A DNA stretch of 64,000 nt from Lysobacterales bacterium 15-68-25 (GCA_002279065.1 NCKB01000001.1:62001-126000), one strand, 5' to 3'. Shown: positions 54,120-63,951, counted from the stretch's first letter. A program made the numbers and translations. The notes: generated by a model not told the origin, from the letters alone.

Positions 54120-55382
54120 ATGATCGCCGCCGAGAAGGTCATCACCTTCGCCACGCCGGTGTTCTTCGCGCTCATCGGCGTCGAGCTGCTGGTGGCAAAG
54201 CTGCGCGGCCGTCGCGCCTACCGCAGCAACGATGCGGTCACCAGCATCGGGCTGGGCGTGATCTCGCAGCTGGCCGGGGTGTTCCTGAAGGTGCTGACCG
54301 TGGGCGTGTATGCCTGGTGCGTGGGGCACCTCGCGCTGTTCGCGCTGCCGGCGGGCGCGTGGTGGGTGTGGATCAGCGGCCTGCTGCTGTACGACTTCCT
54401 CTACTACTGGCTGCACCGGATGGGGCACGAGGTGAACATCCTCTGGGCCGCCCACGTGGTGCACCACCAGAGCGAGGACTACAACCTCTCCACCGCGCTG
54501 CGCCAGACCGCCACCGGCGGACTGCTGGGCTGGCTGTTCTACCTGCCGATGGCGCTGCTCGGCTATCCGGTCAGCGTGTTCGTGGCCGTCGCGCTGATCG
54601 ACCTGCTGTACCAGTTCTGGGTGCACACCGAGCAGGTCGGCAAGCTCGGCTGGTTCGACCGCGTGTTCTGCACGCCGTCCAACCACCGCGCCCACCATGC
54701 GGTGAACGACCGGTACCTGGACCACAACTACGGCGGCATCCTGATCCTGTGGGACCGGCTGTTCGGCACCTTCGTCGAGGAAGACGACGCGGATCGTCCG
54801 GTGTACGGCACGCGCGCGCCGCTGCGCAGCTTCAATCCGCTGTGGGCCAACCTGGAGGTGTACTGGGCCACCTGGCAGGACGCCTGCCGCGCGACGCGCT
54901 GGCGCGACAAGCTGCAGATCTGGTTCCGCCCGCCGGGCTGGCGACCGGCCGACGTCGCCGCACGCCATCCGAAGCCGGCATTCGACATCGGGCGCGCCAC
55001 CTTCGACCCGCCGCTGTCGCGCGGGCGCACCATCTATGGCCTGGTCCAGTTCGCGCTGCTGCTGGGCATGACGACGCATTTCCTGGGGACTGCCGCGACC
55101 ACGCCACCCGGCCGGTTGATCGGCTACGCACTGGCGATCGCGCTCAGCCTCGCCGTGCTCGGCGCCTGGTGGGAGGGGCGGCCTGCGGCGACATGGCTGG
55201 AGGGGGCGCGCGTGCTGGCGCTGGCGCTTGGGCCGTTGCTGGCCGGTGGGTGGTTCGCGCTGCCGGGCACGCCGGTCGGCGTGGCGTTCGCGGCGGTGTT
55301 CGGACTCAGCGCACTGGCGCTGGCCTGGGTCTCGCGCGCCACCGGGAAACTGCCGCAGGCACCGGCGACCGGGCGCGCCTGA
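54120..55382 (+). CDS. sterol desaturase / fatty acid hydroxylase family membrane protein
   Basis: 420 residues with about nine hydrophobic segments. The di-iron histidine motifs of the fatty acid hydroxylase superfamily are all present: LHRMGHEVN (HXXXH), HVVHHQSEDYN (HXXHH), and NHRAHHAVNDRYLDHNYGG. The C-terminal third is an extra hydrophobic region. This resembles alkylglycerol monooxygenase-like bacterial proteins, which oxidise lipids; the substrate is unknown. GGAGC precedes the ATG. Stands alone between the efflux operon and the permease gene. Confidence 0.87.
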   Translation: MIAAEKVITFATPVFFALIGVELLVAKLRGRRAYRSNDAVTSIGLGVISQLAGVFLKVLTVGVYAWCVGHLALFALPAGAWWVWISGLLLYDFLYYWLHRMGHEVNILWAAHVVHHQSEDYNLSTALRQTATGGLLGWLFYLPMALLGYPVSVFVAVALIDLLYQFWVHTEQVGKLGWFDRVFCTPSNHRAHHAVNDRYLDHNYGGILILWDRLFGTFVEEDDADRPVYGTRAPLRSFNPLWANLEVYWATWQDACRATRWRDKLQIWFRPPGWRPADVAARHPKPAFDIGRATFDPPLSRGRTIYGLVQFALLLGMTTHFLGTAATTPPGRLIGYALAIALSLAVLGAWWEGRPAATWLEGARVLALALGPLLAGGWFALPGTPVGVAFAAVFGLSALALAWVSRATGKLPQAPATGRA

Positions 55383-55502
55383 GCTTCGGCCATTTGGCCG
55401 TATAGCCGTCTAAATGTCTGATTTGGTTAGGCTTCCGTGAAGAAATTCGCGGAACGGGTTGTTATAGTCAGCGGCTGTTATGCGTCGGTATCAAGGGGAT
55501 AC

Positions 55503-56990
55503 ATGATGGGTTTTCTTGCCAAGCTGGTGCGCCACAAGTCGATCGAGCAGCTCCAATCGGAGGCCGGTTCGCGCGGTGATTTCCGCCGCGTGCTGGGCCT
55601 GTGGCAGCTCACCGCGATCGGCGTGGGCGCGATCATCGGCGTGGGCGTGTTCGTGCTCGCGGGCCAGCAGGCCGCGGCCAACGCCGGCCCCGCCGTGGTG
55701 CTCAGCTTCATCGTCGCCGGCCTGGGCAGCGCGTGCGCCGCGCTGGCCTACGCCGAGTTCGCCGGGATGATCCCGGTCACCGGCAGTGCCTACACCTACG
55801 GCTACGCGGTGCTGGGCGAACTGTTCGCCTGGATCATCGGCTGGGACCTGCTGGTCGAGTACGCGCTGATCGTCGGCGTGGTGGCGATCGGCTGGTCCGG
55901 CTACGTGCAGGCGCTGATCGAGCAGATCTTCGGCGTCACGCTACCGGTCTGGGCGCAGGGCGCCTACGACCCGCACCATCCGGACAACGGCCACGTCTTC
56001 AACGTGATCGCCGCCGCGATCACCCTGCTGATCGCCTGGATGCTGACGGTGAAGACCGAGTGGGGCGCACGCGCCAACACCGCCATCGTCACCATCAAGG
56101 TGATCGGCGTGGCCCTGGTGATCGGTGTGGGCGCGTTCTACGTCAACACCGCCAACTGGCATCCGTTCATTCCGCCGGCGGTGATCAAGGACGGTGTCAG
56201 CACGTTCGGCTGGGGTGGTGTGCTGGCCGCCTCCAGCGTGGTGTTCTTCGCGGTGTTCGGCTACGACACGCTGACCACCGCCGCCGAGGAGTCGAAGGAT
56301 CCCCAGCGCGACCTGCCGCGTGCGGTGCTGCTGTCGCTGGCGGTGTCGATGGCGCTGTACCTGGCGGTGTCGCTGGTGCTCACCGGCATGGTGCCGTACA
56401 CCGAGCTGGCCGGTGCCGCGCCGGTGGACGCCGCGTTCAAGGCGCTGGGCCTGCACTGGGTGCGCGCGATCATCTCGATCGCCGCGATCGCCGGCATCAC
56501 CAGCGTGATGTTCGCCTTCATGCTCGGCGCGGCGCGCATCTGGTTCGCGCTGTCGCGCGACGGCCTGCTGCCGAAGTGGTTCGCCCAGGTGCATCCGAAG
56601 TACGGCACGCCGGCGCGCCCGACGATGATCCTGGGCGTGTTCACCGCGCTGGTCGCCGGCTTCCTGCCGATCGGCGAGGTGGCCGAGCTGGTCAACATCG
56701 GCACGCTCGCCGCCTTCATCATCATCTGCGGCTCGGTGCTGATCCTGCGCGTGCGTCAGCCGCACGTACAGCGCCGCTTCCGCACGCCGATGCTGTGGCT
56801 GGTGGCGCCGGCCGGCATGCTGTTCTCGCTGTTCCTGATCATCGGCTGGCCGTGGTTCGCCGACGGCAAGTTCCAGCTGCTCGGCGGCCTGCCGATGATC
56901 ACCATCTGGCGCTTCATCGCCTGGATGGCGCTGGGCCTGGTCATCTATCTCGGCTACGGCATCCGCCACAGCGAGCTGGCGAAGTCGTAA
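55503..56990 (+). CDS. amino acid permease, APC superfamily (cationic amino acid transporter-like)
   Basis: 495 residues, about 12-13 transmembrane segments. N-terminal LGLWQLTAIGVGAIIGVGVFVLAGQ is the APC substrate-binding helix 1, followed by GPAVVLSFIVAGLGSACAALAYAEFAGMIPVTGSAYTYGY. FAVFGYDTLTTAAEESKDPQRDLPRAV marks the YfnA/CAT subgroup, whose known members carry diverse amino acids; specificity cannot be read here. The ATG at 55503 follows AAGGGG by 5 bases. A TATAGT -10-like box lies at about 55464, inside the open frame that extends upstream, further supporting this start. Confidence 0.93.
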   Translation: MMGFLAKLVRHKSIEQLQSEAGSRGDFRRVLGLWQLTAIGVGAIIGVGVFVLAGQQAAANAGPAVVLSFIVAGLGSACAALAYAEFAGMIPVTGSAYTYGYAVLGELFAWIIGWDLLVEYALIVGVVAIGWSGYVQALIEQIFGVTLPVWAQGAYDPHHPDNGHVFNVIAAAITLLIAWMLTVKTEWGARANTAIVTIKVIGVALVIGVGAFYVNTANWHPFIPPAVIKDGVSTFGWGGVLAASSVVFFAVFGYDTLTTAAEESKDPQRDLPRAVLLSLAVSMALYLAVSLVLTGMVPYTELAGAAPVDAAFKALGLHWVRAIISIAAIAGITSVMFAFMLGAARIWFALSRDGLLPKWFAQVHPKYGTPARPTMILGVFTALVAGFLPIGEVAELVNIGTLAAFIIICGSVLILRVRQPHVQRRFRTPMLWLVAPAGMLFSLFLIIGWPWFADGKFQLLGGLPMITIWRFIAWMALGLVIYLGYGIRHSELAKS

Positions 56991-57017
56991 GCCGCAGCTC
57001 GCATCGCGCGTCCTTCC

Positions 57018-57048
57018 GCGCCCGCCGCGCCGCAAGGCGGGCGGGCGC
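57018..57048 (+). terminator. G+C hairpin after the permease gene
   Basis: Stem GCGCCCGCC/GGCGGGCGC continued by an inner CGCC/GGCG stem with a GCAA tetraloop and one bulged G, 28 bases after the stop. Only TT follows, so it is a poor textbook terminator but a very stable structure. Confidence 0.55.
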
Positions 57049-57269
57049 TTCGCGTCGTGTGAGCCGGTCGCAGCATTCTGCGTTACGGCGGCCCGTGCAT
57101 GTGACACCGGTGTGACCAATGGCAGGGGGAGGGGCCGTGACCTTCGGCCTACCATCGGGCGCTCGATCCACACCGACCCCGCGCCACAGGACGTGACGGG
57201 TTGCCGGCGTGGCTGTCGCCGGGGGGAGTGCAGCGGTCGCCGTCCCGGCATCTGTCCGGAGTGAATCCT

Positions 57270-59177
57270 GTGCGCCTGTCTCCTCGCCTTTCCCTGCTGT
57301 CTTCCGCCCTGATGCTTGCCGTGGCCGTGCCGGTCATCCATGCCGCCGAGCTGCCGGCGCCGGTCGACCAGCCCTACCCGGGCACGCTCACCCTTGCGGT
57401 GGACCTGACCGGCGCACCGAAGAAGATCTTCCGCATCGCCGAGACCATCCCGGTCACGCCCGGCCCGCTGACGCTGTACTACCCGAAGTGGATTCCCGGC
57501 GAGCACGCGCCGTCCGGCCCGATCCAGAACGTCACCGGCCTGGTGATCAGGGCCAACGGCAAGCAGCTGGCGTGGCGCCGGGACCTGCGCGAGATGTACG
57601 CGGTGCACCTGGACGTGCCGCAGGGCGTCAGCCAGCTCGATCTCTCGTTCCAGTTCCTGTCGCCCGGCGAGGGCGGCGAGTTCGGCGCCAGTGCCTCGTC
57701 CACGCCGAACCTGGTGGACATCGAGTTCAACCAGACCGCGTTCTACCCGGCCGGCCACTTCACCCGCCAGATCACCATCGCACCCAGCGTCACGCTGCCG
57801 GCCGGCTGGAAGTTCGGCACCGCGCTGGAGGTGGCCAGCCAGTCCGGCAACACCACGCAATTCAAGCCGGTCACCTTCAACAACCTGGTCGACTCCCCGC
57901 TGATCGCCGGCAGGCACTTCAACCGCGTGGACCTGGACCCGGGCGCCAAGGTGCCGGTGCACCTCAACGTGGTCGGCGACGGCGCGGCCGACGTCAAGCT
58001 CACCGACAAGCAGCTGGCCGGCCAGCGCGCGGTGGTGCAGCAGACGCTGGAGCTGTTCGGTGCGCACCACTACGGCCATTACGATTTCCTGCTCACCCTG
58101 TCCGACCACACCGGCCACTTCGGCCTGGAGCACCACCAGTCCAGCGACGATCGTCTGCCGGCCAACTTCTTCACCGACGACACCATGCACAAGCTCGCGG
58201 CCAGCCTGATGCCGCACGAGTTCGTGCACTCGTGGAACGGCAAATTCCGCCGCCCGGCCGACTTGTGGACGCCGACCTTCATGGAGCCGATGCAGGACGA
58301 CCTGCTGTGGGTCTACGAGGGCCTCACCGACTACTGGTGCGGCGTGCTCACCGCCCGCGCCGGGCTGTGGTCGGCCGCCGACTACCGCGATTCGATCGCC
58401 TCGATCACCGCGGCGATGGCGCATCGCACCGGCCGCAGCTGGCGTTCGCTGCAGGACACCGCCGACGCCGCGCCGCTGACCTACTTCGGCGGCGGCGGCT
58501 GGATCAACTGGCGCCGGGGCACCGACTTCTATCCGGAAGGCCAGCTGCTGTGGCTGGACGTGGACACGCAGATCCGCGAGCTCTCGCACGGCAAGCGTTC
58601 GCTGGACGACTTCGCCCGCGCCTTCTACGGCATGGACAACGGCAGCTACGTCACCCGGACCTACACCTTCGACGACGTGATCGCCACGCTCAACCAGGTG
58701 CAGCCGTACGACTGGGCCGCGTTCCTGCGCCAGCGGCTGGACTATGTCGGCACCGAGCTGCCCGAGCACGGCATCGAGCGCGGCGGCTGGAAACTGGTCT
58801 ACACCGACCAGCCCAACGCGATGGAGAAGGCGATGGAGCAGGTGCGCCACGGCGTGAACCTCGCCTACTCGATGGGCCTGTCCGCCGGCAGCAACGGCCA
58901 GATCTACGACGTGCAGTGGAACGGCCCGGCGTTCGAGGCCAGGCTGGTGCCGGGCCTGACCATCGTGGCGGTGAACGGCAAGGACTACTCGCCCGACGTG
59001 CTCAAGGACGCGGTCACCGCGGCCAAGGGCTCCACCGCGCCGATCGAGTTGCTGGTGAAGAACGTCGACACCTACAGCACCTATCGCGTGGACTACCACG
59101 ACGGCCTGAAGTACCCGCACCTGGTCCGCGCCTCCGGCAAGGACCTGATCGACCAGATCACCACCGCCCGCAAGTAA
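57270..59177 (+). CDS. M61-family glycyl aminopeptidase-like metallopeptidase (first of a pair)
   Basis: 635 residues from a GTG at 57270 with GGAG 8 bases upstream, giving a signal peptide MRLSPRLSLLSSALMLAVAVPVIHA. The M61 N-terminal domain contains YYPKWIPGEHAPSGPI. The zinc site is HEFVH (H316-H320) in SLMPHEFVHSWNGKFRRP, with a third ligand E in WVYEGLTDYW. A C-terminal PDZ-like part (LTIVAVNGKDYSPDVLKDAV) follows. Likely a secreted or periplasmic peptidase. Its paralogue is encoded 67 bases downstream on the same strand. Confidence 0.9.
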   Translation: MRLSPRLSLLSSALMLAVAVPVIHAAELPAPVDQPYPGTLTLAVDLTGAPKKIFRIAETIPVTPGPLTLYYPKWIPGEHAPSGPIQNVTGLVIRANGKQLAWRRDLREMYAVHLDVPQGVSQLDLSFQFLSPGEGGEFGASASSTPNLVDIEFNQTAFYPAGHFTRQITIAPSVTLPAGWKFGTALEVASQSGNTTQFKPVTFNNLVDSPLIAGRHFNRVDLDPGAKVPVHLNVVGDGAADVKLTDKQLAGQRAVVQQTLELFGAHHYGHYDFLLTLSDHTGHFGLEHHQSSDDRLPANFFTDDTMHKLAASLMPHEFVHSWNGKFRRPADLWTPTFMEPMQDDLLWVYEGLTDYWCGVLTARAGLWSAADYRDSIASITAAMAHRTGRSWRSLQDTADAAPLTYFGGGGWINWRRGTDFYPEGQLLWLDVDTQIRELSHGKRSLDDFARAFYGMDNGSYVTRTYTFDDVIATLNQVQPYDWAAFLRQRLDYVGTELPEHGIERGGWKLVYTDQPNAMEKAMEQVRHGVNLAYSMGLSAGSNGQIYDVQWNGPAFEARLVPGLTIVAVNGKDYSPDVLKDAVTAAKGSTAPIELLVKNVDTYSTYRVDYHDGLKYPHLVRASGKDLIDQITTARK

Positions 59178-59244
59178 CCGCCGGGCCGTCGACATCCGCG
59201 GGATGCCGGCGGCCGCTCCTTCCCCGCATCAAGGAGATGCCCGC

Positions 59245-61149
59245 TTGAAGACCACCGCTCTCGCCTCCGCCGTGCTGCTCGCCGGCCTCGGCTTCGTCGC
59301 CGCGCCCGCCCACGCCGACAACGTGCCGCCGGTGCAGGACACCCCCTACGCGCCCGGCGCGCTGACCATCCACGTCGACGCCACCGATGTCGCCCAGCGC
59401 ATCTTCCGCGTGCAGGAGACCGTCCCCGCCGTGGCCGGCCCGCTCACCCTGCTGTATCCGGAATGGATCCCCGGCAACCACTCGCCGACCGGCCCGATCG
59501 ACAAGTTCGCCGGCCTGGTGGTGAAGGCCAACGGCAAGGTGATCCCGTGGACGCGCGATCCGCTCAACGTCTATGCCTTCCACGTCAACGTGCCGGAAGG
59601 CGCCAATGCGGTCGACGTGGAGTTCCAGTTCCTCTCCTCGCAGGGCCGCGGCCAGGGCCGGGTGATGATGACCCCGGAGATGCTCAGCCTGCAGTGGGAC
59701 AAGGTGTCGGTGTACCCGGCCGGCCACAACATCCGCCAGATCACCGCCAACGCCAGCGTCACCCTGCCGGCGGGCTGGCAGGCCGCCACCGCGCTGAGCG
59801 TGGCCTCCAAGAGCGGCGACACCATCAGCTACCAGCCGATCACCTACAACGCGCTGGTCGACTCGCCGCTGGTCGCCGGCAAGTACTACAAGCAGTTCGA
59901 GCTGAACCCCGGCGCCAGCGTGCCGGTGCGCCTGAACCTGTTCGCCGACGCGCCGAAGAACCTCGACTTCAAGCCGGAGTTGATCAAGCCGTACCGCGAG
60001 CTGGTGCAGCAGATGTACAAGCTGTACGGCGCGCACCACTACGACCACTACGACTTCCTGGTCTCGCTCAGCGACAAGCTCGGCGGCATCGGCCTGGAGC
60101 ACCATCGCTCCAGCGAGGACGGCGTCGGCGCCGACTACTTCACCGACACCAAGAAGAACATCTTCGACCGCGACCTGTTCTCGCACGAGTACAACCACTC
60201 CTGGGACGGCAAGTACCGCCGTGGCGCGGACCTCACCACGCCGAACTTCAACGTGCCGATGAGCGACACCCTGCTGTGGGTGTACGAAGGCCAGACCCAG
60301 TTCTGGGGCTACGTGATGGCCGCGCGCTCCGGCCTGTGGACGCAGGACCAGGCACGCGACATCTGGGCCTACGCCGCCGCCACCTACGACAAGGGCCGCC
60401 CGGGCCTGGCCAGCTGGCGCAACGTGCAGGACACCACCAACGATCCGACCATCGCCCAGCGCGCGCCGCTGCCCTACCGCAACTACCAGGCCAGCGAGGA
60501 CTACTACGTCGCCGGCGCGATGATCTGGCTGGACGTGGACGCCAAGCTGCGTGAACTGAGCGGCGGCAAGGACACGATCGACAACTTCGCCAAGGCCTTC
60601 TTCGGCATGAACAACGGCGACTGGAAGGTGAACACCTACACCTTCGAGGACGTGGTCAAGACGCTCAACGGCATCAAGCCGTACGACTGGGCCAGCTTCC
60701 TGCGCAGCCGCCTGGATGGCCACGGTCCGCTGATCGGCGGCCTGGAGAAGCACGGCTGGAAGCTGGTCTACACCGACCAGCCGTCGGATGCCGCCAAGGC
60801 GATCGAGGCCCGCCGCCACACCGTCGACCTGACCTACTCGCTGGGCCTGTCGGTCGGCAAGGACGGCTCGATCAACGACGTGCTGTGGGACGGCCCGGCA
60901 TTCAAGGCGGGCATCGGCCCGTCGATGAAGATCGTCGCGGTGGACGGCAACGAGTACTCCGCCGATGCCATGAAGGACGCGATCGGCGCCTCGGCCAAGG
61001 ACAAGTCCAAGCCGGTCGAGCTGCTGATCAAGGAGTTCGACAGCTACCGCACCGTGCGCATCGACTACCACGACGGCATGAAGTACCCGCACCTGGTGCG
61101 CGACACCAGCAAGCCGGACACGCTCAGCCAGCTGTTCAAGGCGCGCTGA
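59245..61149 (+). CDS. M61-family glycyl aminopeptidase-like metallopeptidase (second of a pair)
   Basis: 634 residues, clearly paralogous to the preceding gene along its whole length. The TTG start at 59245 has AAGGAG 8 bases upstream and yields a signal peptide (LKTTALASAVLLAGLGFVAAPAHA). The motifs LYPEWIPGNHSPTGPID, zinc site HEYNH (H314-H318) in SHEYNHSWDGKYRRG, the ligand E in WVYEGQTQFWGYVM and the PDZ-like MKIVAVDGNEYSADAMKDAI are intact, so both copies should be active. A tandem duplication that has since diverged. Confidence 0.9.
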   Translation: MKTTALASAVLLAGLGFVAAPAHADNVPPVQDTPYAPGALTIHVDATDVAQRIFRVQETVPAVAGPLTLLYPEWIPGNHSPTGPIDKFAGLVVKANGKVIPWTRDPLNVYAFHVNVPEGANAVDVEFQFLSSQGRGQGRVMMTPEMLSLQWDKVSVYPAGHNIRQITANASVTLPAGWQAATALSVASKSGDTISYQPITYNALVDSPLVAGKYYKQFELNPGASVPVRLNLFADAPKNLDFKPELIKPYRELVQQMYKLYGAHHYDHYDFLVSLSDKLGGIGLEHHRSSEDGVGADYFTDTKKNIFDRDLFSHEYNHSWDGKYRRGADLTTPNFNVPMSDTLLWVYEGQTQFWGYVMAARSGLWTQDQARDIWAYAAATYDKGRPGLASWRNVQDTTNDPTIAQRAPLPYRNYQASEDYYVAGAMIWLDVDAKLRELSGGKDTIDNFAKAFFGMNNGDWKVNTYTFEDVVKTLNGIKPYDWASFLRSRLDGHGPLIGGLEKHGWKLVYTDQPSDAAKAIEARRHTVDLTYSLGLSVGKDGSINDVLWDGPAFKAGIGPSMKIVAVDGNEYSADAMKDAIGASAKDKSKPVELLIKEFDSYRTVRIDYHDGMKYPHLVRDTSKPDTLSQLFKAR

Positions 61150-61157
61150 TCCACGTC

Positions 61158-61177
61158 GCCCCGCCGGTCGGCGGGGC
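61158..61177 (+). terminator. G+C hairpin after the second M61 gene
   Basis: Perfect 8-bp stem GCCCCGCC/GGCGGGGC with a GGTC loop, 8 bases after the stop codon. No T run follows, so termination is plausible but unproven. Confidence 0.5.
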
Positions 61178-61306
61178 AGGAGCGGAACCGGCGCCTGCGG
61201 GCGCCGATTCCGTTTCCGGCGGATCGCGGCATGGATCGCGCCACGCCGCGCAACTTCGCTATACTGCGCGTCCGCCGCGGCCCAGCCCGCGGCGCGCATC
61301 CCACAA

Positions 61307-61383
61307 GCGCCCGTAGCTCAGCCGGATAGAGTAGTGGCTTCCGAAGCCATTGGTCGGGGGTTCGAATCCCTCCGGGCGCGCCA
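61307..61383 (+). tRNA. tRNA-Arg (anticodon CCG)
   Basis: 77 nucleotides with encoded CCA. Acceptor stem GCGCCCG/CGGGCGC, D arm with AGCTCAGCCGGATAGAG, anticodon loop TTCCGAA (anticodon CCG, reads CGG), and TPsiC arm GGTTCGAATCC. TATACT at 61260-61265 may be the -10 box. No integrase or repeated tRNA 3' end was seen downstream, so no attachment site is claimed. Confidence 0.97.
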
Positions 61384-61708
61384 TCTGCCATGGGTCATCG
61401 CCTCGCCGGCCGCGGCTGGAACGCGATGATCCGGAAGCGGCGGAAAGCCGCATCCAGCCAACCCTGCAGGCCTCGTCGACATCCCCGGCGGGGCCTTCTT
61501 GCGTTGATCGTGCGCGATGCTTTCCCGGGTCGGATGAATGTGCGCGTGGTGACCGAAGCGGCCGAAGTCGGGCCGGGGATCCAAGGGCATCCGGTGACCG
61601 TAACGCGTCGATGTCGAAGGCTCGCTTGCGAACCTCTCGCACATCTCGAGTGATATCCGTGGTGATGCGCGAGTGTCACCGTCCAGTCCCCTCACAGCGA
61701 GCCCTCCC
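61384..61708. other. gap after tRNA-Arg
   Basis: 325 bases with no recognisable gene. A short CCCC/GGGG inverted repeat near 61485-61495 followed by CCTTCTT may end the tRNA transcript. Nothing else stands out. Confidence 0.4.
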
Positions 61709-61912
61709 GTGGAAACCAAACCCGCCGGCGTCACCCAGTGCTTCACCTGCGAATTCTGGACCGGCGAGCGTCGCCACGAGCCGGTCGGCCACGTGACGTT
61801 CGAGGGGGCGCTGAGGACCGCCGCCTGCGCGAATCTGGTCTCGACGACCCATCGCACCCAGATGGCGCCCGGCGCGATGTGCAATCACTGGAAGCGCTGG
61901 CAGGCGCTTTGA
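61709..61912 (+). CDS. small cysteine-rich protein, unknown function
   Basis: 67 residues from a GTG at 61709 (VETKPAGVTQCFTCEFW), with cysteines in a CFTC pair, in AACANL and in MCNHWKRWQ. The spacing could form a small zinc- or redox-type knuckle. The codon composition and cysteine pattern look like a real gene, but no homologue is recalled. Alternative in-frame starts lie just upstream. It precedes the EAL gene on the same strand. Confidence 0.5.
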   Translation: METKPAGVTQCFTCEFWTGERRHEPVGHVTFEGALRTAACANLVSTTHRTQMAPGAMCNHWKRWQAL

Positions 61913-62009
61913 TCGCCCGCGGTCGGTGATCGACGGCTGGTTGGATCCGACGCGCGCGCCGCGTTCCGCGGGCGGGGTGCGCCGGTGGCGGCGCCCGGTG
62001 TGGCCTCGT

Positions 62010-62813
62010 ATGCTGGCGACTCCGCGTTCCCGATGCATCGCCTTGACCGCCGACACTCCTCCCTTGCCGCCGTGCAACGCCTGCCGTCCCGGCGAGGATC
62101 TGCCGTTCGAATTCACCATGGCGTTCCAGCCGATCGTCGACGTGCGCGAACGCAAGGTGTTCGCCTACGAGGCGCTGATCCGCGGGCTGAAGGGCGAGGG
62201 GGCAGAGACGATCCTGCCGCAGGTCACGGTGGACAACCGCTACGTGTTCGACCAGGCCTGCCGGGTCAAGGCGGTGGAGCTGGCCTCGCGGCTGGCGATG
62301 CCGTGCTTCGTGAGCATCAATTTCCTGCCCAACGCGGTGTACCAGGCCGCCACCTGCATCCGCGCCACGCTGGAGGCCGCGCGGCGGTTCGGTTTTCCCA
62401 CCGAGCGGCTGATCTTCGAGATCACCGAGAACGAGCAGCTGGTCGACAAGGAACACCTCAAGAGCATCATCCGCGAGTACAAGCGGCAGGGCTTCAAGAC
62501 GGCCATCGACGACTTCGGTGCCGGCTATTCCGGCCTCAACCTACTGGCCGAATTCCAGCCGGACATCATCAAGCTGGACATGGCGCTGGTGCGCGCGATC
62601 GATACCGACCCGGTGCGCCAGGCGATCGTGCGGGGCATCCTCGGCGTGTGCCAGGCGCTGCACATCGAGGTGATCGCCGAGGGCGTGGAGACCCGCGCCG
62701 AATTCGCGCTGCTGCGCGAATTCGGCATCGGACTGTTCCAGGGCTTCCTGTTCGCCCGGCCGGGTTTCGAGCGCTTGTCCGACGTCGACTGGTCGGCGCT
62801 CGACGCGAGCTGA
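62010..62813 (+). CDS. EAL-domain cyclic-di-GMP phosphodiesterase
   Basis: About 267 residues, a single EAL domain with no GGDEF partner and no transmembrane segment. Conserved catalytic features are all visible: EAL in YEALIRG (residues 54-56), N in FVSINFLPN, E in IFEITENEQ, DD in TAIDDFGAGYSG, K in DIIKLDMALV and E in VIAEGVETRAE, so it should hydrolyse c-di-GMP. An N-terminal CNAC motif precedes PGEDLPFEFTMAFQPIVDV and might bind metal or sense redox. The start may be the ATG at 62010 or the TTG at 62043. Confidence 0.9.
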   Translation: MLATPRSRCIALTADTPPLPPCNACRPGEDLPFEFTMAFQPIVDVRERKVFAYEALIRGLKGEGAETILPQVTVDNRYVFDQACRVKAVELASRLAMPCFVSINFLPNAVYQAATCIRATLEAARRFGFPTERLIFEITENEQLVDKEHLKSIIREYKRQGFKTAIDDFGAGYSGLNLLAEFQPDIIKLDMALVRAIDTDPVRQAIVRGILGVCQALHIEVIAEGVETRAEFALLREFGIGLFQGFLFARPGFERLSDVDWSALDAS

Positions 62814-62823
62814 TCCGCTGCCC

Positions 62824-63876
62824 TCAGGCGGCGAATGCGTCCACGATCGACCACGCCACCTGGCCGCCGGCGCGCATCGGCACGCACACGCTCGACCCCA
62901 GCGGCACGGTGTCCGGCACGGTCCAGGCGCGGCGTTCCAGCACCATGCGCGCGGTGTTGCGCGGCAGGCGATAGAAATCCGCGCCGTGGAAGCTGGCGAA
63001 GCCTTCCAGCCGGTCGAGCCGGCCGGCTTCCTCGAAGGCCTCGGCGTACAGCTCGATCGCAGCGTGCGCGGTGAAGATGCCGGCGCAGCCGCAGTCGGCC
63101 AGCTTGGCCTCGCGCGGATGCGGTGCGCTGTCGGTGCCGAGGAAGAAGCGCGCATCGCCGCCGGTCGCTGCGGCCAGCAGCGCCTGGCGGTGTTGTTCAC
63201 GCTTGAGCACCGGCGCGCAGTAGTGATGCGGGCGCACGCCGCCGTCGAACAGCGCGTTGCGGTTGAGCAGCAGGTGGTGGACGGTGATCGTGGCGGCCAC
63301 GTGCTTGTCCTGCGCCTGCACGAACTGCACCGCGTCGGCGGTGGTGATGTGCTCGAACACCACGCGCAGGTTCGGGAAGCGCGCGCGCAGCGGCACCATG
63401 TGCTGGTCGATGAAGGTCTTCTCGCGGTCGAACACGTCCACCGCCGGATCGGTCACCTCGCCGTGCACCAGCAGCGGCAGGTCGGCCTGCTCCATCGCTT
63501 CCAGTACCGGGTAGACGGTGGCCAGATCGGACACGCCGGCGGCCGAGTTGGTGGTGGCGCCCTGCGGGTAGAACTTCACCGCGAACACCTGGCCGCTGGC
63601 CTTGGCCGCGAAGATCTCCTCCGGCGTGGTCTGCCGCGTGAGGTACAGCGTCATCAGCGGTTCGAACGTCATGCCCGCGGGCACGGCGGCGAGAATGCGT
63701 TCGCGGTAGGCCAGCGCCTGCGCCACGGTGGCCACCGGCGGCTTGAGGTTGGGCATCACGATGGCGCGGGCGAAGCGCCGCGCGGTGTGGCCGATCACCG
63801 AGGCCAGCGCCTCGCCGTCGCGCAGGTGCAGGTGCCAGTCGTCGGGGCGGACGATGTCCAGTCGGTCCGTGCTCAT
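62824..63876 (-). CDS. pyrC: dihydroorotase (class II)
   Basis: Third step of pyrimidine synthesis: cyclises carbamoyl aspartate to dihydroorotate. The 350 residues have the zinc motif [14 protein letters not shown] near residue 12, NLKPPV, the carboxylated lysine in [45 protein letters not shown] and the catalytic aspartate in [10 protein letters not shown]. Full length for the E. coli-type enzyme. Convergent with the EAL gene, 10 bases apart. Confidence 0.97.
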   Translation of the reverse strand: MSTDRLDIVRPDDWHLHLRDGEALASVIGHTARRFARAIVMPNLKPPVATVAQALAYRERILAAVPAGMTFEPLMTLYLTRQTTPEEIFAAKASGQVFAVKFYPQGATTNSAAGVSDLATVYPVLEAMEQADLPLLVHGEVTDPAVDVFDREKTFIDQHMVPLRARFPNLRVVFEHITTADAVQFVQAQDKHVAATITVHHLLLNRNALFDGGVRPHHYCAPVLKREQHRQALLAAATGGDARFFLGTDSAPHPREAKLADCGCAGIFTAHAAIELYAEAFEEAGRLDRLEGFASFHGADFYRLPRNTARMVLERRAWTVPDTVPLGSSVCVPMRAGGQVAWSIVDAFAA

Positions 63877-63951
63877 GGGCCGTTCCTCTCGTGGATGGGG
63901 ATCAAAGACGCATAGTGTCCCGCGTCCGGGTGAAAAAGTCCGGTGGGTGCG

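Noticed and set aside
55941-59195. A 1084-codon open frame on the minus strand
   Set aside because: Antisense shadow of the amino acid permease and the first M61 gene; composition is biased and no domain is recognisable.
61307-61708. tRNA-Arg as an integration site of a mobile island
   Set aside because: No integrase, no duplicated tRNA 3' end and no change in base composition or gene type downstream; pyrC and an EAL gene follow.
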